In this document: positions 6,611 to 7,167 of the stretch, piece by piece
How positions within the stretch are numbered: the first letter of the stretch is position 1
How the letters are laid out: every line of letters begins with the position of its first letter
Source: Lentisphaeria bacterium
GTDB taxonomy: Bacteria > Verrucomicrobiota > Lentisphaeria > Victivallales > UBA1829
Reading direction: 5' to 3'
Assembly (NCBI GenBank): GCA_017504325.1
Contig: JAFVRL010000415.1
Coordinates: 1 to 7,167, forward strand
Length of the DNA: 7,167 nucleotides
Translations under genes and position numbers: made by a program
The notes under the pieces: model-generated
Database searches by the model: none
What the model saw: only the letters and a program-made list of their open reading frames with translations
What the model was told of the DNA's origin: nothing

Positions 6611-6861
6611 GTCACCATGTCCGGAATTAATAAAAAATCCGGCATAAACTGTACTGAATAATCCAAAACACTCAACAGAATTTTACCTGCTGCAGCACTG
6701 CGGAAAAACAGAATATCATCTTGAAAAACCTCTCCATTCCGGCACAGCGGGCAATTTCGCCGGAAAACATTTCAAACATAAAAAAGGGGAAAACAGCAGT
6801 AAAAATATCACCATAAAAATATTTTGTATCATTTTAAGCAACTTTTTTCTGAAAAACACCT

Positions 6862-6889
6862 TTGCAATGACGCCGGATGTGTGTATAGT
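6862..6889 (+). promoter_or_regulatory. Candidate sigma70-type promoter for the right-edge gene
   Basis: TTGCAA (6862-6867) and TATAGT (6884-6889) are separated by 16 bases. The expected start near 6896 would give a long leader of about 150 bases before the ATG at 7048. Motif quality is good but the distance to the gene is large, so a small RNA or a regulated leader is also possible. Confidence 0.5.
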
Positions 6890-6903
6890 ATTTTTCCGAA
6901 GAA

Positions 6904-6918
6904 ATATTCCGGGAATAT
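6904..6918. repeat. Inverted repeat just downstream of the predicted start, possible operator
   Basis: ATATTCC (6904-6910) and GGAATAT (6912-6918) are perfect 7-base arms around a single G, placed at about +8 to +22 relative to the predicted TATAGT promoter. Such placement suits a repressor site. Chance is possible in AT-rich DNA and no regulator gene is visible. Confidence 0.4.
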
Positions 6919-6925
6919 GGATCAT

Positions 6926-6971
6926 TTTTTCACAGGCGGAAAATGCAAATTCCTTATTTTACTGTGAAAGA
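6926..6971 (+). promoter_or_regulatory. Long stem-loop in the leader of the right-edge gene
   Basis: TTTCACAG (6928-6935) is fully complementary to CTGTGAAA (6962-6969), extendable by a T-G and a T-A pair to 10 pairs at 6926-6971. Inside, GGAA (6938-6941) can pair with TTCC (6950-6953). The region lies in the predicted 5' leader, 75-120 bases before the ATG at 7048. It matches no riboswitch class I recognise. Confidence 0.35.
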
Positions 6972-7047
6972 CGGTCTGCCGGATCATAACAAAAAATCAA
7001 CAGTATTTTTACTGAAAAAATAAATCCAACAAAACAAGGAATGAAAA

Positions 7048-7167
7048 ATGATTGAAATGCAAAATGTAACAAATTCAGCGGCCTCAAAAATGTCAGATAT
7101 ACAATCTGCAAAAAATACAATCAATAAAGAAATCGAAAATTTAAGAATTTTAGAAGCTGAACTTGAC
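7048..7167 (+). CDS. Start of an unidentified AT-rich helical protein (cut by window end)
   Basis: The frame is open from the ATG at 7048 to the last base, giving the first 40 residues; the rest lies outside the window. AAGGA (7036-7040) sits 7 bases upstream, a good ribosome binding site. The visible part is polar, with no signal peptide, and from about residue 18 it looks like one long amphipathic helix with hydrophobic residues at near-heptad spacing (I18, A21, I25, I29, L32, L35, L39), so a coiled coil is plausible. By my count the visible coding bases are about 28% G+C, well below the other genes here. The family cannot be recognised from this fragment. An earlier ATG at 7041 is out of frame and stops after four codons. 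Confidence 0.65.
   Translation, partial: MIEMQNVTNSAASKMSDIQSAKNTINKEIENLRILEAELD

Larger units (their letters stand above)
6513..7047. other. 535-base intergenic region with divergent promoters
   Basis: No protein gene is supported here. It contains the minus-strand promoter and 5' leader of the ThuA/GATase-like gene (6513-6610), an imperfect CCGGA/TCCGG inverted repeat (6621-6642), a GC-containing patch with CCGGC/GCCGG arms at about 6738-6762, a plus-strand promoter (6862-6889) and a structured leader (6896-7047). A 69-codon minus-strand frame (6925-6716) has no ribosome binding site and is not called. Confidence 0.6.

Noticed and set aside
6616..6660. Tiny plus-strand frame of 14 codons with a repeated SGIN
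   Set aside because: Too short, no ribosome binding site; the repeat simply reflects the CCGGA/TCCGG inverted repeat region.
6716..6925. 69-codon minus-strand frame with a hydrophobic stretch
   Set aside because: The bases before its ATG hold no Shine-Dalgarno sequence, the plus-strand leader structure overlaps it, and the hydrophobic run comes from AT-rich DNA.
7041..7055. Four-codon frame overlapping the start of the right-edge gene
   Set aside because: The AAGGA motif directly abuts this ATG, leaving no spacer, while it is ideally placed for the ATG at 7048.
1..7167. CRISPR array, insertion sequence or phage genes
   Set aside because: No regularly spaced direct repeats, no transposase or integrase motifs and no terminal inverted repeats were seen.

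Overview
The window (AT-leaning, with Gram-negative-style signal peptides and Shine-Dalgarno starts) looks like chromosomal DNA of a bacterium that exports carbohydrate-active proteins. The large secreted protein with a discoidin-like region, a putative catalytic barrel and a beta-galactosidase-trimerisation-like module resembles proteins common in the PVC group (Lentisphaerota, Planctomycetota, Verrucomicrobiota). That placement is inference from protein style only; no taxonomic marker is present.

Left part, plus strand (1-2400): a promoter-like pair near 69-96 precedes a GntP-family sugar-acid/H+ symporter (146-1474). Sixteen bases later comes a DUF1835-family cytosolic protein of unknown function (1491-2297). 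A hairpin with a T-run at 2360-2394 may end this two-gene unit.

Middle (2400-2720): a non-coding stretch with a palindrome leads to a single tRNA-Val(GAC) at 2586-2662. It has a good sigma70-type promoter (2539-2566), an encoded CCA end and a strong intrinsic terminator (2677-2716).

Right part, minus strand (2723-6610): three genes for exported proteins are read leftward and face the tRNA. In transcription order they are a 237-residue periplasmic protein with a ThuA/GATase-like fold (6512-5799), an 844-residue multidomain candidate glycoside hydrolase (5727-3193) and a 157-residue stand-alone F5/8 type C (discoidin) module (3196-2723). The last two overlap by ATGA and should be translationally coupled. 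A clear intrinsic terminator lies between the first and second genes, so the ratio of their expression is probably set there. All three carry signal peptides, so a shared job on an extracellular or periplasmic glycan is plausible, but the substrate is unknown.

Right edge (6513-7167): a 535-base intergenic region holds the divergent promoters. A structured leader then runs into the first 40 codons of an AT-rich, helix-forming protein that continues beyond the window. No CRISPR array, transposase, integrase or rRNA was seen.
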